Positions 40,986-42,665 of a DNA stretch of 42,665 bases are shown here, piece after piece. Numbering within the stretch: position 1 is the first letter of the stretch; the number at the start of each line of letters is the position of its first letter. This DNA is from DATAXV01 sp036272915 (GTDB lineage Bacteria; Chloroflexota; Dormibacteria; Dormibacterales; Dormibacteraceae): positions 1 to 42,665 of the forward strand of contig DATAXV010000217.1 in NCBI GenBank assembly GCA_036272915.1. Reading direction: 5' to 3'. The notes under the pieces were generated by a model. That model made no database searches. It had not been told where the DNA came from and saw only the letters and a list, made by a program, of their open reading frames with translations. The position numbers were made by a program, and so were the translations under genes.

Positions 40986-41227
40986 GGGCGCTGGTGGTTC
41001 GCACCGAAAGGGACGCTCTGGGGCGATAGCGGGCGACGAGCTCGGACCCGGATTCCTGGCTGGGCCGCGCGCAACCTTGGAGTTGGAGTCGCGATCCTAG
41101 CCAGCACCGCGTGCAGGAACCGAAACGACTATCCATGGCGCCGATCGGGTCTCGGTCTATGCGAACCAGGGCAAACCCGAGCCGCGCTTTCCGTTTAGTT
41201 CAGATCTCATCGCATCAGGGCGATTTG
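40986..41227. other. Non-coding spacer between the TetR fragment and the ATPase gene
   Basis: No convincing gene, repeat or terminator in this stretch. It becomes progressively A/T-richer towards the ATPase promoter. The open frames running through it show no family resemblance. Confidence 0.5.
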
Positions 41228-41247
41228 CGCAGAAACTCTGCGATAAT
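41228..41247 (+). promoter_or_regulatory. Promoter region of the AAA ATPase gene with inverted repeat (leaderless)
   Basis: An inverted repeat with arms CGCAGA and TCTGCG and a 3-nt loop (41228-41242) runs directly into the -10 box GATAAT (41242-41247). The ATG at 41254 is 6 nt later, so the transcript should be leaderless and the dyad is placed to block it. A clear -35 is not seen. Confidence 0.5.
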
Positions 41248-41253
41248 CGGCCT

Positions 41254-42597
41254 ATGGCCGAGATTGCCGACTTCAGCCGAAGTGCGCTGTTAGCCATACG
41301 TGGGAGAAACGTTTACTCCTTCCGCGAGGAGTTCGAGCTGTCGATGCTGGCAACCCGCCTTTCAGAGCCACGCTTCGTTCGAGAGCTTCCATGGCGTGCA
41401 GGGGGTAAGCCGCTCCGCATCCTCCCCGCCGCCGGTGTGTTCGGTCCCAACGCCTCCGGCAAGAGCAATCTACTTCACGCCATCGACTGCATGGTGGATT
41501 CGATTCGTGGTTCGTTTCGCCGTGACCCCACAAAGCCGATGCATCGGCACCCATTTCTTCTAGATAAAGGCTTTTCCAATCAGCCGTCGCGACTCGAGGT
41601 GGATTTGGTGCTGGACGGAGTGCGGCATGAATACGGCTTTGAGATCGATGACGTCCGAGTGTTGAGTGAATGGGCCTATCGCTATCCACATGGGAAGGCC
41701 ATGCGCATCTTCCACCGCACTGGGGATAGCGTTGAGCACGGAAGTGCATTCAGCACGCAAGGCCGCGCCGTACAACGTCTACTCCGGCCAGATGCACTCT
41801 TCCTGTCGACTTCTGCTCAAGCCAACCATCCGGCACTGTTTCCCCTCTACCAATGGTTCGCCGCTAACCTCTGGCTTGCTGGATCCTGGAACCGCTCTGG
41901 CAGGCAGTTCGTTACAGCCGAGTTGCTCAATAACGAGGAGTCCAGACGGGACGCGTTGGGTCTCATCCGAGCTGCAGATCTGGGCATCGCAGATGTGCGC
42001 GCGAGAGATATGAATTCGGAAGAGGCCGAGGGATTCAGACGACGTTATCGCAGAGATAGCGAGGACGAACACATAGGCTCTGACACGCCCGCCGAGCGCC
42101 TGCCCAAGGTATTGGAGGTCGTGCATCAGGGCGCGGATGAGTCCGTTTCGTTCGGTCTTGGAATGGAGTCTATCGGCACTAGAGTCTGGCTCGGCTTGGT
42201 TGGGCCAGCAATGGATGCACTAGAAACCGGCTCCGTGCTCCTGCTGGACGAGATTGATGCCAGCCTGCATCCGGATCTGGTGGAACAACTTCTCCGGCTG
42301 TTCCAGGAGCCAAACAGCAACCCCCGCGGCGCTCAGATCATCTTCAACGCACACATGGAGAGACTGCTCTCCGGCACCGGAGATGATCGGCTATTAGGTC
42401 GCGACCAAGTCTGGTTTACGGAAAAAGCTGCCGATGGAGCCAGCCGACTCTATCCATTGGCCGACCTCGATCCACGTAAGGAGGAGAATGTCGCCCATCG
42501 CTACCGGGAAGGCCGCTACGGCGCCTCCCCGATCATTTCAAGGGCCGAATTCGAGCAGGCAGCTGAACTCATCCAGCGGCCTAGGACCAAGGGGTGA
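41254..42597 (+). CDS. AAA15/RloA-like ATPase (COG1106-type), probable phage-defence component
   Basis: A 447-aa ABC-fold (SMC/RecF-like head) ATPase. Motifs: Walker A GPNASGKSN (64-72), signature region SFGLGMESIGTRVW (about 299-312) as the equivalent of the LSGG-type loop, Walker B VLLLDEID (328-335) with HPDLV, H-loop IFNAH (H367), and the typical tail segment YREGRYGASPI (417-427). This combination fits COG1106/RloA, a class found with RloB or TOPRIM partners in abortive-infection operons (AbiL, PARIS type). Codon use is A/T-richer than the rest of the window, indicating acquisition. It overlaps the start of the next gene as GTGA. Confidence 0.85.
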   Translation: MAEIADFSRSALLAIRGRNVYSFREEFELSMLATRLSEPRFVRELPWRAGGKPLRILPAAGVFGPNASGKSNLLHAIDCMVDSIRGSFRRDPTKPMHRHPFLLDKGFSNQPSRLEVDLVLDGVRHEYGFEIDDVRVLSEWAYRYPHGKAMRIFHRTGDSVEHGSAFSTQGRAVQRLLRPDALFLSTSAQANHPALFPLYQWFAANLWLAGSWNRSGRQFVTAELLNNEESRRDALGLIRAADLGIADVRARDMNSEEAEGFRRRYRRDSEDEHIGSDTPAERLPKVLEVVHQGADESVSFGLGMESIGTRVWLGLVGPAMDALETGSVLLLDEIDASLHPDLVEQLLRLFQEPNSNPRGAQIIFNAHMERLLSGTGDDRLLGRDQVWFTEKAADGASRLYPLADLDPRKEENVAHRYREGRYGASPIISRAEFEQAAELIQRPRTKG

Positions 42598-42665
42598 ACG
42601 CACGACGCAAAGGGCCGCCGATTCGACCTGTCCTCTCAAACCACCGTCGTGCCCTCCTTGCATTT
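42594..42665 (+). CDS. Partial gene overlapping the ATPase stop, possible RloB/TOPRIM partner
   Basis: GTG 42594 overlaps the ATPase stop (GTGA) and the frame stays open for 24 codons to the window end (start NARRKGPPIRPV, then SNHRRALLAF). The basic Arg-rich start is compatible with RloB-type proteins, which begin with a basic stretch before a beta strand, but too little is present for an assignment. The GTGA overlap supports it as a real gene. Confidence 0.5.
   Translation, partial: MNARRKGPPIRPVLSNHRRALLAF

Noticed and set aside
41011..41198. C-terminal continuation of the TetR fragment
   Set aside because: The frame stays open, but its Trp/Arg-rich sequence has no likeness to TetR proteins, so I did not count it as part of the gene.

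Overview
The window is a very G+C-rich stretch of bacterial chromosome or metagenomic contig with about 34 recognisable genes and no rRNA, tRNA, CRISPR array or insertion sequence that I can see. Paired helicase-nucleases with iron-sulfur cysteines, an F420-type luciferase-like oxidoreductase, many GTG and TTG starts, and -10 boxes 6 to 9 nt ahead of start codons (leaderless mRNAs) suggest an actinobacterial, Chloroflexota or Dormibacterota-like soil organism. The phylum cannot be fixed from this sequence alone.

Layout. Positions 64-3600 hold a superfamily 1 helicase with a long repetitive basic tail. Positions 3778-5624 hold an MFS transporter coupled to a CPBP membrane protease. Positions 5700-12212 are a tightly overlapped double-strand-break-processing operon: two RecB/AdnAB-like helicase-nucleases, each with four iron-sulfur cysteines, plus a small unknown protein. 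Positions 12263-18096 are a regulator-rich redox region: an orphan AbrB-type antitoxin that looks frameshifted, an SDR and an MDR oxidoreductase opposite a MarR regulator, a TetR-SDR pair, and a TetR regulator opposite an SRPBCC protein. Each of the three regulators has a dyad at its promoter.

Positions 18100-28388 are a sugar-acid catabolic island with four enolase-superfamily acid-sugar dehydratase-like proteins and three DHDPS/KDG-aldolase-like proteins, four of them alternating in one overlapping operon, and an aldo/keto reductase. A HigB-HigA-like toxin-antitoxin pair sits inside it. Its antitoxin carries a zinc-protease domain, and its stop codon overlaps the start of the fourth dehydratase. 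All three aldolase-like proteins have Gln where the family normally has the catalytic Tyr.

Positions 28435-36124 look like an envelope, copper and redox block: a Met-rich lipoprotein, a PepSY membrane protein, three polytopic membrane proteins, a Sco-TlpA fusion and a cupin. Positions 36189-39713 hold a second CPBP protease with a membrane-anchored partner, an orphan branched-chain-amino-acid-type binding lipoprotein and an LLM oxidoreductase. At 39710-40985 an MDR oxidoreductase and a divergent TetR gene have both lost their 5' ends at one junction, and the MDR also has a frameshift. The right end (41254-42665) has a more A+T-rich AAA15/RloA-like ATPase and the first 24 codons of an overlapping partner, the likely start of a phage-defence module.

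The best candidates for something new are the toxin-antitoxin pair coupled to the dehydratase, the alternating dehydratase/aldolase island with its altered aldolase active site, and the truncated ATPase defence operon.
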